This document shows positions 1 through 7,148 of a stretch of DNA of 64,000 bases, piece after piece. This DNA is from Kitasatospora herbaricolor (GTDB lineage Bacteria; Actinomycetota; Actinomycetes; Streptomycetales; Streptomycetaceae). The position numbers and the translations under genes are program-made. The stretch spans positions 7,959,501 to 8,023,500 of the forward strand of contig NZ_JAUSVA010000002.1 in assembly GCF_030813695.1 (NCBI RefSeq), written 5' to 3'. A model generated the notes under the pieces. The model ran no database searches. It was given only the letters and a program-made list of their open reading frames with translations, and was not told the DNA's origin. Position 1 is the first letter of the stretch; every line of letters starts with the position of its first letter.

Positions 1-358
1 TGACCCGGAGCAGCACCCCGCCCGGCACCGGGTGCAGCTCCAGGTCGGCCGGGCCGCCGGCGTGCCGGTGGGCGTTGGTGACCAGCTCGGACACGAGCAG
101 GACGGCGTGGGCGTAGTCCTCGCCCCGGTGGTCCCACTCCTGCAGGGTGTCCCGGGTGAGTTCGCGGGCGCGGGCGAGGGTGCCGTTCCCGGGCGGGATC
201 CGCCATCCCCGGCCGGGTGCAGTCCCCGGGAGGCCGGCGGCGTCCGGGGTGGTCCCGGCCGTCGCGCGGACCTCGCTCCGGGCCGGGTCGTGCGGGCGGT
301 TCCGGACGCCCCGGGGCCGGCCCCGGGCCGTCCGGGCGTCGTTCTCCGGCTGTGCCAT
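1..358 (-). CDS. ATP-binding anti-sigma-type regulator (RsbW-like), partial
   Basis: Only the first ~119 codons are inside the window; the 3' end lies beyond position 1. The translation begins MAQPENDART, runs through a basic, low-complexity N-terminus of about 60 residues, and reaches LLVSELVTNAHRHAGG. That is the N-box of the GHKL ATPase fold seen in Streptomyces RsbW/SpoIIAB-like regulators, in which E and N bind Mg-ATP. Such proteins sequester sigma factors or act on STAS antagonists in the cytoplasm. The ATG at 358 is preceded by a GGGAGG box about 9 bases upstream. The N-terminal extension is longer than in a minimal 140-residue RsbW, so the N-terminal part may be a linker. Family assignment is firm; target unknown. 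Confidence 0.8.
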   Translation of the reverse strand, partial: MAQPENDARTARGRPRGVRNRPHDPARSEVRATAGTTPDAAGLPGTAPGRGWRIPPGNGTLARARELTRDTLQEWDHRGEDYAHAVLLVSELVTNAHRHAGGPADLELHPVPGGVLLRV

Positions 359-534
359 CTCCACTGCCCCTCCCTGGTTCGGGCCGTTTCCGGCTGGTCG
401 TGGCCGGGGTGCGGGATCGCTCCCCGGCCCGGGACCCGCCTACCCGGACGGGTGGGGCGCATGCGGCGGAGAGTCCCTTTTGTCCCTGGCCGCTTCGTCC
501 CCGGTCCGGTGACCCCGCACCGGGCCGGCCCGCC

Positions 535-996
535 TCAGTCCAGGCAGAACTCGTTGCCCTCGGGATCGGCCAGCACGATGAAGCCGGAGCTCATCGGAGG
601 AGCGGGCTCGAAGCGGCGCAGCCGGGTCGCGCCCAGTGCGACCAGCCGCTCGCACTCGGCCTCCAGAGCCGCCATCCGCTCCTCCCCCTGCAGGCCGGGA
701 GCTGCGCGGACGTCGAGATGGACGCGGTTCTTGGCGACCTTGTCCTCCGGTACCTGCTGGAAGAACACCCGCGGCCCGTTCCCGTCCGGGTCCTCGATGG
801 CCGACCGGGAGTTGCGCTGCTCCTGCGGCACGCCGATCCGGGCCAGGAAGTCGTCCCACGCGGCCAGCGGGTCGGCGCCCGCGGGCAGGTCCACCCCGGG
901 CGGCCCGGGGTGGACGTAGCCCAGCGCGTCACGCCAGAAGGACGACAGTGCTCGCGGGTCGTGGGCGTCGAAGGTGACCTGGAAGTGGCGGCTCAT
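535..996 (-). CDS. VOC (glyoxalase/bleomycin-resistance) family protein
   Basis: A 153-residue protein starting MSRHFQVTFDAHDP. It shows the paired beta-alpha-beta-beta-beta modules of the vicinal oxygen chelate fold: the first module is around residues 5-75, and the second ends in FIVLADPEGNEFCLD, the typical C-terminal motif carrying a metal-ligand Glu. The proline-rich DPDGNGPRVFFQQVPE segment is typical of the glyoxalase-like subgroup that occurs as free-standing proteins in actinomycetes. The frame stays open further upstream, but the added N-terminus is arginine/proline-rich and non-conserved, so the ATG at 996 is chosen. Substrate unknown. Read divergently from the hydrophobic peptide gene at 1239. 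Confidence 0.85.
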   Translation of the reverse strand: MSRHFQVTFDAHDPRALSSFWRDALGYVHPGPPGVDLPAGADPLAAWDDFLARIGVPQEQRNSRSAIEDPDGNGPRVFFQQVPEDKVAKNRVHLDVRAAPGLQGEERMAALEAECERLVALGATRLRRFEPAPPMSSGFIVLADPEGNEFCLD

Positions 997-1171
997 CGGG
1001 GTACTCCGTTCGTAGCGGTGTCGGTGTCGGTGGCGGCCGGGTGCGGCGGTCGGTCGCGGCCGGGTGGGGGTGCGGGTGCGGGTGGGGCTCGGCCGGGCTC
1101 CTACGACCACCCTGGCACCTGGGACCGACAGGGCCGGGACGGCCCGGCCGTATGCCCGCCTTCTCGCCGAA

Positions 1172-1195
1172 GATTCCCAGGAATAGGAAGGGTGG
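1172..1195 (+). promoter_or_regulatory. candidate SigB-type promoter for the 56-aa hydrophobic protein
   Basis: GATT (1172-1175), 14 bases, then GGGTGG (1190-1195). This fits the Streptomyces SigB pattern GNNT-N14-16-GGGTA[C/T] except in the last two bases. It lies about 45 bases upstream of the ATG at 1239. The pattern is short, so chance matches are common. Confidence 0.3.
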
Positions 1196-1238
1196 ACCCG
1201 GGCAGGCGGATTTCGACACCGACTGGGAGGTCTTCTAA

Positions 1239-1409
1239 ATGGGTCCGCTGCTTCTTGTACTTCTTCTCGCACTGCTGCTCTTCGGCGCCGGTTTCGCCGT
1301 CAAGGCACTGTGGTGGATAGCGATCTTCGTCCTGGTGGTCTGGCTGATCGGATTCGTGGCCCGGGGGACGCACCCCTCCGGCAGCCGTCACCGCTGGTAC
1401 CGCTGGTGA
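1239..1409 (+). CDS. small hydrophobic membrane protein (56 aa)
   Basis: Encodes 56 residues: MGPLLLVLLLALLLFGAGFA, a short VKALWW link, a second hydrophobic stretch IAIFVLVVWLIGFV, then a basic serine/arginine tail ending RWYRW. Two transmembrane segments with a positive cytoplasmic tail are likely. Highly similar small hydrophobic proteins are common in Streptomyces genomes and are often annotated simply as hydrophobic protein. The ORF is too short for ordinary gene calling thresholds but is followed directly by a strong terminator hairpin at 1449. A SigB-like promoter candidate lies upstream, consistent with a stress-induced envelope peptide (inference). Confidence 0.75.
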   Translation: MGPLLLVLLLALLLFGAGFAVKALWWIAIFVLVVWLIGFVARGTHPSGSRHRWYRW

Positions 1410-1448
1410 CGCAGCGAGCCCGTGGGGTGCGGTGGTCGTAGGGCGGTT

Positions 1449-1481
1449 CGGGCGGGGCGCACCCAGGGTGCGCCCCGCCCG
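1449..1481 (+). terminator. intrinsic-type hairpin terminator
   Basis: A perfect 16-bp inverted repeat (1449-1464 with 1466-1481) around one central base, 40 bases after the stop of the hydrophobic-protein gene. No U-tract follows, as usual for high-GC actinomycetes. Confidence 0.75.
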
Positions 1482-1523
1482 CGTCTGTCCGGCCCCCGGC
1501 CACCACCCGCCCGGGCGTCCGCA

Positions 1524-1538
1524 TCATTCCTGGAATGA
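1524..1538. promoter_or_regulatory. perfect 15-bp palindrome (possible operator)
   Basis: TCATTCCTGGAATGA reads the same on both strands (7-1-7). It lies about 105 bases upstream of the 24-aa peptide gene at 1644 and just after the terminator of the previous gene, a position where an operator for the peptide gene could lie. No regulator is assigned. Confidence 0.35.
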
Positions 1539-1643
1539 CGGGCAGACGAACGGCGCGGATGTCAGAACGGTCAGGAAATCGTGACGGCAGTTCGCCGGAT
1601 GTCCAATCACCGGACGCACCGTCGGAATATCGGAGGAAATCCC

Positions 1644-1718
1644 ATGTACATCGGACTCGGCACTGTGGTCATCGTGATTCTTGTCGTCCTCGCGGTCCGC
1701 GCCCTCCGGCGCGGCTGA
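1644..1718 (+). CDS. very small hydrophobic peptide (24 aa)
   Basis: Encodes MYIGLGTVVIVILVVLAVRA followed by LRRG, one transmembrane helix with a positive C-terminus. Although tiny, it has a strong ribosome binding site (GGAGGA at 1632-1637, 6 bases before the ATG) and is followed by a terminator hairpin at 1807. Codons are G/C-ending. Similar single-helix peptides occur in streptomycetes; their function is not established. The location between a stress-type hydrophobic protein and a SigB-family sigma gene suggests a membrane-stress role (inference). Confidence 0.65.
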   Translation: MYIGLGTVVIVILVVLAVRALRRG

Positions 1719-1806
1719 TCCGGACTCCGGCGGCCAACGGGCCGGCCGGCGTTCCGCCGGTCCGCGCCCACCGCCGAACGGCGGCCGGTACGCGCGGTGC
1801 GGCTTT

Positions 1807-1844
1807 CGACGGCTCCGGCCCACAGCGTGGGGCCGGAGCCGTCG
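1807..1844 (+). terminator. hairpin terminator before the sigma-factor gene
   Basis: A perfect 14-bp stem (1807-1820 with 1831-1844) and a 10-base loop. It separates the 24-aa peptide gene from the sigma-factor gene at 2035. Confidence 0.65.
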
Positions 1845-1946
1845 GCGTTCCGGAAGGCCGACACCGGGGGAGCCCGGGAAGCCCAGGGGTGCAAATCGGT
1901 ACAAGCATCACTTAAGCCGCAAATACGGTCAGTTTTGTGGGACGGT

Positions 1947-1971
1947 GCATGAGCGGGTGATCGCGGGGTAG
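1947..1971 (+). promoter_or_regulatory. candidate SigB-type (autoregulatory) promoter of the sigma gene
   Basis: GCAT (1947-1950), 15 bases, GGGTAG (1966-1971). This matches GNNT-N14-16-GGGTA with only the final base deviating from C/T, 64 bases upstream of the ATG at 2035. SigB-family sigma genes of Streptomyces are commonly autoregulated from such promoters; direct proof is absent here. Confidence 0.35.
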
Positions 1972-2034
1972 CCGCGGCCCAGGAGCGTTGTGCCTATCCG
2001 TGGCCCGCGTTCGTGACCCGGAAGAGGGATACCC

Positions 2035-2949
2035 ATGGCAGTCCTTCAGGACACAGCGTCAGCCGTCGCGTCGGACCTCGTCGCGGCTTCGGCCCCGGCC
2101 ACCGTGCGACCCGCGGCCGCTCCGGCGGCCCCGGGTGGTCCGGCGCCGCGGATCGAGGACGCGAGTGCGATCGCGCCGGCGGACGCCCGGGTGCTCTCGA
2201 AGGACCTCTTCCTGCGACTGCGGGACCTGGAGGAGGGCACCCGTGAGTACTCGTACGTCCGCGGCACCCTGATCGAGCTGAACATGGCGCTGGTGAAGTT
2301 CGCCGCCCGGCGCTTCAGCAATCGCAGCGAGCCGATGGACGACATCATCCAGGTCGGCACGATCGGCCTGATCAAGGCCATCGACCGGTTCGACCCGACG
2401 CGCGAGTTCGAGTTCGTCACCTTCGCCCTGCCCACGATCACCGGCGAGATGAAGCGGTTCTTCCGCGACACCAGCTGGATGGTCCACGTGCCCAGGGGGA
2501 TGCAGGAGATGCGGCTGGCCCTGGCCAAGGGCTCCGACGAACTGGAGCAGGTCCTGGACCGGCTGCCGACCACGGCCGAACTCGCCGAGCACCTCTCGCT
2601 GACCGAGCGCGAGGTCATCGAGGGGATGAAGGCCGCCAACGCCTACAGCGCGCACTCGCTGGACGCCCCCTCCGAAGGCGACGACGCCGGGTCCGGCTCC
2701 GGCGCCGGCCTGGGCGCCCGGTTCGCGGTGGAGGAGCCCGGCTTCGAGGCCGTCCTGCACCTGGAGACGCTCAAGCCGCTGATCGCCGCGCTGCCCGAGC
2801 GGGACCGCCGCATCCTCGCGATGCGGTTCGGCGCCGAGATGACCCAGGGCCAGATCGGTCAGGAGCTGGGCCTGTCCCAGATGCACATCTCCCGGCTGCT
2901 CACCCGGATCCTCGGCCACCTGCGCACGGCCCTGCTCGCGGAGAGCTAG
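2035..2949 (+). CDS. RNA polymerase sigma factor, SigB/SigF/SigG family
   Basis: A 304-residue group 3 sigma factor that directs core RNA polymerase to stress promoters. After an Ala/Pro-rich leader (about residues 1-55), region 2 is clear: LIELNMALVKFAARRF, EPMDDIIQVGTIGLIKAIDRFDPT, FVTFALPTITGEMKRFFRDTSW. Region 3 follows (VPRGMQEMRLALAKGSDEL...) and region 4 ends with the helix-turn-helix TQGQIGQELGLSQMHISRLL. An acidic Gly/Ser insert (about residues 215-235) separates regions 3 and 4. The start is supported by an AGAGGGA site 8 bases upstream. Clustered RsbW/RsbV/RsbU-type genes on either side are the expected partner-switch regulators. Which of the several streptomycete SigB paralogs it is cannot be told from the sequence alone. 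Confidence 0.93.
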   Translation: MAVLQDTASAVASDLVAASAPATVRPAAAPAAPGGPAPRIEDASAIAPADARVLSKDLFLRLRDLEEGTREYSYVRGTLIELNMALVKFAARRFSNRSEPMDDIIQVGTIGLIKAIDRFDPTREFEFVTFALPTITGEMKRFFRDTSWMVHVPRGMQEMRLALAKGSDELEQVLDRLPTTAELAEHLSLTEREVIEGMKAANAYSAHSLDAPSEGDDAGSGSGAGLGARFAVEEPGFEAVLHLETLKPLIAALPERDRRILAMRFGAEMTQGQIGQELGLSQMHISRLLTRILGHLRTALLAES

Positions 2950-2966
2950 GCCCGCGCGTCCGCCCC

Positions 2967-3012
2967 GGACCGGGGCCGGACCGGCGTCCCCCGCCGGGTT
3001 CGGCCCCGGTCC
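2967..3012 (+). terminator. hairpin terminator of the sigma gene
   Basis: A stem of about 16 bp (2967-2982 with 2997-3012, one G-T pair) starting 18 bases after the stop codon. Confidence 0.65.
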
Positions 3013-3087
3013 GTGCGGTGCCCGGGGCGGCCCACGGCCACCCCGGGCCCGTGCGGCGACGACCGGCCCGCCGACGGCGGATCGGGC

Positions 3088-3113
3088 GATTGTATGGTCA
3101 GGCGTGAGGGTCG
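3088..3113 (+). promoter_or_regulatory. candidate SigB-type promoter of the STAS gene
   Basis: GATT (3088-3091), 16 bases, GGGTCG (3108-3113), 34 bases upstream of the ATG at 3147. It conforms to GNNT-N16-GGGT; the last two bases deviate from consensus. Confidence 0.3.
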
Positions 3114-3146
3114 GTGCGGTGCCGACGACGAAGAACTGAGGTGGAG

Positions 3147-3527
3147 ATGAACGATCCGGCGAACGCCGCCGCGATGCCGGCCCCCGAAGGGCCGGGGGCG
3201 GAGTTCCGGCGTACGGACGACGGCGCGCTGGTCTGTTCCCTGGCGGGTGAACTCGACCTGGACGGCGTGCTCGCGGTCGGGCCGGCCCTGGAGGAGGCGG
3301 TCCGCTCCGGCGCGCCGCTGATGGTCGTCGACCTGTCCCGGGTCGGATTCTGCGACTCCTCCGGCCTCAACCTGCTGCTGCGCACGCGTACCGACGCCGA
3401 CAGCGCCGGTACGGCCCTGCGGCTGGCGGGGGCGCCCGACCAGCTGCTGCGGCTGCTGGAGATCACCGGCGCGGACCGGGTGTTCGCACTCGAACCCACG
3501 CTTGAGCACGCGCTCGCCGCACGGTGA
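3147..3527 (+). CDS. STAS-domain anti-sigma factor antagonist (RsbV-like)
   Basis: A 126-residue single STAS domain. After about 20 disordered residues it reads ALVCSLAGELDLDGVLAVGP, then LMVVDLSRVGFCDSSGLNLL. The DSSG loop holds the serine normally phosphorylated by RsbW kinases (first Ser of DSS). The unphosphorylated form binds the anti-sigma ATPase and frees the sigma factor. A GAGGTGGAG site abuts the ATG at 3147; a slightly earlier ATG at 3114 lacks one. The next gene (3804) encodes an RsbW-type ATPase, the natural partner. Confidence 0.9.
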   Translation: MNDPANAAAMPAPEGPGAEFRRTDDGALVCSLAGELDLDGVLAVGPALEEAVRSGAPLMVVDLSRVGFCDSSGLNLLLRTRTDADSAGTALRLAGAPDQLLRLLEITGADRVFALEPTLEHALAAR

Positions 3528-3803
3528 CCGGGCCCGGGGCGGTGCCCGCCGCCGGCGCCGGCCGGACGGCCGCACCGGCGGCAGCCGCTGCCCACCGGGC
3601 GGCACAGCGCCCCGGCCCGGGCCGCGCGCCGTCCGGGGAGATGTGCAGAAACGGGGCACCTGGTGTTCCCCGGGTCTCAGCGGGCAGGCGTGACACGGTA
3701 CGGAACGGCGTGCGAGCCGCCGGTCCGGCGGACCCCGCCGGAGACCACCGGATCCGTAACCTCCCGATCCACCGACAGCGCCGAACCGCGGGGTGAGAAC
3801 GTA

Positions 3804-4319
3804 GTGACATCCATCGACCCAGGGGCGGGCGTGCCGCAGCGGACGGGCGTGCCGAAGGCCGGCCAGCGCAGGCGCCTCGCCCTGCTGGGCGTGCCCGGCC
3901 CGGTAGGCCGCGGCCGCCACTTCGCCCGGCAGGCCCTGGAGGACTGGGGGTGGGCCGACGCCGACACCCTCACCGACGACATCCTGCTGATCGTCTCCGA
4001 GCTGCTCGCCAACGCCTGCATCCACGGCGGCGGCCCGCGCGAGCTCGTCCTCACCGCCTCCCAGGAGGGGCTGCGGGTCGAAGTGCTGGACCACGAGGCG
4101 ACGTCGCCCAGTCCGCGCCCGCCGCACCTCACCACTGCCCCGGGCGGTCACGGGCTGCACATCGTGGCGCGGCTGTCGGAGCGCTGGGGCGCCGACCTCA
4201 ACCCGGGCGGCAAGAGCGTCTGGGCGGAGCTCGGTGCCGCCCGCATGCGCAATCGCGAACCGGCCGGTCCCGGCTTCACGGGCAGTCCCGCCGGACGGGG
4301 TTCCGCGCCCGCCGTGTGA
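3804..4319 (+). CDS. RsbW-like ATP-binding anti-sigma regulator
   Basis: A 171-residue GHKL ATPase. The N-box ILLIVSELLANACIHGGG carries the Glu and Asn for Mg-ATP. It is followed by LRVEVLDHEATSPSPR, a G1-box region lacking the usual DxGxG, and GGHGLHIVARLSERWG (G2-like). This pattern is typical of the many Streptomyces RsbW/SpoIIAB paralogs. GTG at 3804 is preferred because the upstream reading is arginine/proline-rich and a GGTGAG box lies 7 bases upstream. The C-terminal ~20 residues are a non-conserved tail. It lies between a STAS antagonist and a PP2C phosphatase, so a complete RsbV/RsbW/RsbU-type set is present from 3147 to 5521. Confidence 0.85.
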   Translation: MTSIDPGAGVPQRTGVPKAGQRRRLALLGVPGPVGRGRHFARQALEDWGWADADTLTDDILLIVSELLANACIHGGGPRELVLTASQEGLRVEVLDHEATSPSPRPPHLTTAPGGHGLHIVARLSERWGADLNPGGKSVWAELGAARMRNREPAGPGFTGSPAGRGSAPAV

Positions 4320-4585
4320 GCGGTCGGCGGTGCCCAGGTGCCGCTCCGACGAGCCACGGCCGGGTGCGCGGCCGCGGGCGCGAGCCGGCGACCTCGTCCA
4401 GGCTGCGCCGCGGTGCCCCGGGCCCGCCGAACCGAGGGGCATGGGTGCGGCCGGGGCGGGAAGGCGGGACGTACGGCGGGGCGGTTCGCCCCCCGCGTCC
4501 GGAACGGCCAGTCCGTCCGGAGCCGTCCCGCTGCTCCCGAGTCGCGCGCCCTGACCGGCGCGTCCCGAGTACCGCCCGAGGTCCG

Positions 4586-5521
4586 ATGAATCATCACATG
4601 TCCCCGTCTCCCGAGGAGGCGGGTCCGCCGGCCGGTGGCGCGCCCTCGGCCCGAGAGCGCGAGCTGCTGGCGGCCCTCCAGGACGCCCGGGCCCGGTGCC
4701 GTGAGTCGGAGCGCGGTCTCGCCGAGCTGCGGGAGAAGCACCGGGAGGCCGCGGCGCGGTACTCGGTGCTGTCGGCGGAGCTGGAGGAGACCAACCGCGG
4801 CGTGGTGGCGCTGTACAGCGAGGAGCACCAGTTCGCCCTGACGCTCCAGCGCACCTTCCTGCCGGCGACCCTCCCCGACTGGCCGGGCGTCGACCTGGCC
4901 GTGCGGTACCTCCCCGCGGCGACCGAGAACGAGATCGGCGGGGACTTCTACGAGGCCGTCGCGACCCCGGGCGGGCTGCTGATGGCGGTCGGTGACGTCG
5001 CCGGCCACAACCTCCAGGCCGCCATGGTGATGGGGGAGTTGCGGCACGCGCTGCGGGCCTACGCCAACGAGGGACATCCGGCCGACGTGCTGCTGGAGCG
5101 CCTGGACGCGCTGATGGGCCGGCACCGGCCGGGCTGGACGGCGACGCTCTGTGTCGCGCTGCTGGAGTCCGGTACGGGCCTGCTGCACCTGGCGAACGCC
5201 GGCCACCTGCCGCCGCTGCTGGTCGGCCCGGACGGCCGGGCCCGGTACGTCCACGAGCACGGCCCGCTGCTGGGCCTCGGCCTGCCGCAGCCGCCGGCCA
5301 CCCGGCACGAGGTCGCCCCCGGCAGCAGGCTGGTGATGGTCACCGACGGGCTGGTCGAGCGCCGGGGGGTCGACCTGGACCGCTCGCTGGAGCGGCTGCG
5401 CCTGACGGCCGCCGCCGGACCGGGCGAGCCGGAGGCACTCTGCGACCACCTGCTGGACGGCTTCGGCAGTCCGCAGGAGGACGACACCGTCGTGTTCGCG
5501 GCCCGGCTCGGCGGCGGCTGA
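4586..5521 (+). CDS. SpoIIE/RsbU-type PP2C serine phosphatase with coiled-coil
   Basis: A 311-residue cytosolic phosphatase. Residues ~20-75 form a charged coiled coil ending in ELEETNRGVVALYSEEHQFA. The PP2C domain then carries the metal-binding motifs IGGDFYEAV, GDVAGHN, TDGLVE and EDDTVVFAARL. The family dephosphorylates STAS antagonists to release sigma factors. The ATG at 4586 has a GAGG box 6 bases upstream; a second in-frame ATG four codons later is possible. The frame is open far upstream, but that stretch overlaps the preceding gene and is arginine-rich. The coiled-coil motif TNRGVVALY recurs twice in the hybrid kinase encoded at 12971, suggesting common signalling geometry. Confidence 0.9.
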   Translation: MNHHMSPSPEEAGPPAGGAPSARERELLAALQDARARCRESERGLAELREKHREAAARYSVLSAELEETNRGVVALYSEEHQFALTLQRTFLPATLPDWPGVDLAVRYLPAATENEIGGDFYEAVATPGGLLMAVGDVAGHNLQAAMVMGELRHALRAYANEGHPADVLLERLDALMGRHRPGWTATLCVALLESGTGLLHLANAGHLPPLLVGPDGRARYVHEHGPLLGLGLPQPPATRHEVAPGSRLVMVTDGLVERRGVDLDRSLERLRLTAAAGPGEPEALCDHLLDGFGSPQEDDTVVFAARLGGG

Positions 5522-5543
5522 GCCGGCGCGGGCGGGCGCCCGA

Positions 5544-5562
5544 CGGTCCCGGGCAGGGACCG
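5544..5562. terminator. small convergent hairpin
   Basis: A 7-bp stem with a 5-base loop in the 73-base gap between two convergent genes; a weak bidirectional terminator candidate. Confidence 0.4.
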
Positions 5563-5594
5563 GGGGCACCCACGGGCGGCCGGGCGGGGCCGGC

Positions 5595-6032
5595 TCAGTC
5601 CAGGGGGAGGTGCGCCCGGACGCGCTTGCCGCCCGCGTGCCGCTCGATGTCGTAGCGGCGGCACACCGCGAGGACGATCTCCAGGCCGTGCTGGCCGACC
5701 CGGGCAGGGTCGGGCGAGCGCGGCGCCGGCAGGCGGGCCTCGGTGTCCCAGACGGTCACCCGGATGTCGTCGACCGTGAGTTCCAGGTCGAGCAGGCACG
5801 GGCCCGGCGCGTACTTGGCGGCGTTGGTGACGAGTTCGCTGACCACCAGGCGAACCGTGCCGGCCAGCGCCGCGGTCACCGGGACGCCGTGCCGGGTCTG
5901 CGCCTCGGCGAGGAACTCGTCGGCGAAGCGGCGGGCCGCGGCGGCGGTTCCCGGCGCGCCGTCGAAGGCGGCACCGGCCCGGAAGCCGATGTCCGTCCAG
6001 GTCTGTTCCGTCAGTGTTCCCGCCTTCGGCAC
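5595..6032 (-). CDS. RsbW-like ATP-binding protein
   Basis: A 145-residue GHKL ATPase with N-box VRLVVSELVTNAAKYAPGP, G1-like DIRVTVWDTEARLP and G2-like VGQHGLEIVLAVCRRYDIERH, ending in the short HLPLD. Its length and layout match Streptomyces anti-sigma/serine-kinase ATPases acting in partner switching. The start is a GTG (6032). It lies downstream of the helix-turn-helix/response-regulator pair on the same strand (gap 147 bases) and converges with the PP2C gene ending at 5521, so it may be the kinase counterpart of that phosphatase (inference). Confidence 0.87.
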   Translation of the reverse strand: MPKAGTLTEQTWTDIGFRAGAAFDGAPGTAAAARRFADEFLAEAQTRHGVPVTAALAGTVRLVVSELVTNAAKYAPGPCLLDLELTVDDIRVTVWDTEARLPAPRSPDPARVGQHGLEIVLAVCRRYDIERHAGGKRVRAHLPLD

Positions 6033-6179
6033 CAGGCACCGTCCCCGTTCGTGGCCCCGGTGCGCTCGCGGCCGGGCATGCGCGAGCGCCTACCCCGGTT
6101 CCGCGGGGTCATGCACGGGTTTTCGGACCGGTGGCCGGCGGACCGGGGCGGGGCTCACCGGCAGGGTCGGCGGCACGGG

Positions 6180-6617
6180 TCAGGGGCGGGCCAGGACCGC
6201 GGCCGTCTCCAGGTAGAAGTTGTCGATGCTCTGGACGGCCCGGGTGAAGTCGTCGAGGTTGACGGGCTTGGTGACGTACGCGTTGGCGTGGCGGTGGTAG
6301 GCGCCGCTCACGTCCTCGGGGGCGGCCGAGGTGGTGAGGACCACGATCGGGATCAGCTTGAGCTGCTCGTCCGCCTTGAGGACCTCCAGCAGTTCACGGC
6401 CGTTCATCCGGGGCATGTTGAGGTCGAGGATGATCAGATCGGGGTACCGGGCGACGTTCTGCCGGAGGTGTTCGAGGGCGGCGACGCCGTCCTCCGCCTT
6501 GACGATGGTGCGCGCCATGCCCTGTTCGAACAGGGCCTCCTCGATCAGCATGGCGTCGGCGAGGTCGTCCTCGACGAGCAGGACGCTGTACGAGCGGGCT
6601 TGCGGGCGGGTGGCCAT
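6180..6617 (-). CDS. Rcp1-like single-domain response regulator
   Basis: A 145-residue stand-alone receiver. SVLLVEDDLADAMLIEEAL gives the acidic pocket, DLIILDLNMPRMNG the phospho-acceptor (Asp65), VVLTTSAAPEDV the conserved Thr, and NAYVTKPVNLDDF the Lys-Pro motif. The long alpha4 region and the ADAMLIEEAL helix are characteristic of regulators related to cyanobacterial Rcp1, which pair with phytochrome-type kinases having the LQEPLR H-box. The divergent kinase at 7149 has exactly that type of box. The start codon shares one base with the stop of the helix-turn-helix gene (TGATG), so translation is coupled. A close paralog is encoded at 16502. Confidence 0.92.
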   Translation of the reverse strand: MATRPQARSYSVLLVEDDLADAMLIEEALFEQGMARTIVKAEDGVAALEHLRQNVARYPDLIILDLNMPRMNGRELLEVLKADEQLKLIPIVVLTTSAAPEDVSGAYHRHANAYVTKPVNLDDFTRAVQSIDNFYLETAAVLARP

Positions 6618-7006
6618 CAGGCGCTCCGGTTCTCGGAATGGGTGGTGCGGTGAGGTGCCGGTGGGACCAACCCGGGCCAGCGCTGGCGGGCAGCCTGGCG
6701 GCTGATGTCGCAGGCCTGCCCGAGCTGCGGGTAGCCGGCCCCGGCCCCGGCCGCCTCCCGGGCCGCCTGGTCGGCGAGGCGCTCGGCGGCCTTCCGCAGG
6801 TGCATCAGGGCGTGCAACCGGGTCAGCGCGTCGTGCTGCGGGTCGGCCTCCCAGGGCTCACCGGGCGCGCGGGCACCCGGCTCCCCGGCGGGCAGCGGGC
6901 GGAACGCCCGGGCGGCGAGGCGGCCGGCGAGTTCTCCGAGCGTCGCGTCCGCGAGGGCCGCGAGTTGGTCCTCGCTCATGAGGGCGGCGAAGCGGTCGGC
7001 TGGCAT
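6617..7006 (-). CDS. small helix-turn-helix-like protein coupled to response regulator
   Basis: 129 residues, starting MPADRFAALMSEDQLAALAD. It is mostly alpha-helical, with HDALTRLHALMHLRKAAERL in the middle and a C-terminal GAGYPQLGQACDISRQAARQ followed by RWPGL. This ending resembles a helix-turn-helix recognition segment (SRQAARQRWPG). No named family is certain. The paralog at 16942 shares the same architecture and is also coupled to a response regulator. The ATG at 7006 is supported by a TTGTCG-N17-TAAGGT promoter whose -10 ends 7 bases before the start, implying a leaderless transcript. The inner methionine at 6979 has no such support. It may autoregulate this divergent promoter (inference). 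Confidence 0.8.
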   Translation of the reverse strand: MPADRFAALMSEDQLAALADATLGELAGRLAARAFRPLPAGEPGARAPGEPWEADPQHDALTRLHALMHLRKAAERLADQAAREAAGAGAGYPQLGQACDISRQAARQRWPGLVPPAPHRTTHSENRSA

Positions 7007-7013
7007 GCCTGCC

Positions 7014-7054
7014 ACCTTAGGTGACCGCTCGTCGTGCGACAACCAAACTTGTCG
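7014..7054 (-). promoter_or_regulatory. leaderless promoter of the HTH-response regulator operon, with overlapping dyad
   Basis: On the minus strand, TTGTCG (7042-7037), a 17-base spacer, TAAGGT (7019-7014), then 7 bases to the ATG at 7006: canonical spacing and a leaderless start. The -35 is one arm of a perfect inverted repeat CGACAA-N6-TTGTCG (7037-7054). CACCTTAGGTG (7013-7023) over the -10 is also palindromic. The paralogous operon at 17343 has TAGGGT-N7-ATG and a similar dyad. Confidence 0.6.
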
Positions 7055-7148
7055 GACGGCGTGTAGGGTGTGGCTGCCGCGCGCGACTTGCCGCAGGCGG
7101 GCACGGACGAAGGCGCATCCGCCGACGGATGCCGGACGAAGGACCCAC

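Noticed and set aside
2946..4442. 498-codon minus-strand frame antisense to STAS and ATPase genes
   Set aside because: Both plus-strand genes have conserved motifs and ribosome binding sites; the antisense product has none.
3950..4585. N-terminal extension of the PP2C gene at 4586
   Set aside because: Overlaps the preceding ATPase gene out of frame and encodes Arg/Pro-rich sequence; RBS and coiled coil support 4586.
7049..7069. TTGTCGGAC...TAGGGT as a PafBC promoter for the CHASE3 kinase
   Set aside because: Spacing is 6 instead of 8 bases between the two parts, and TTGTCG is better explained as an arm of the dyad used by the opposite promoter.
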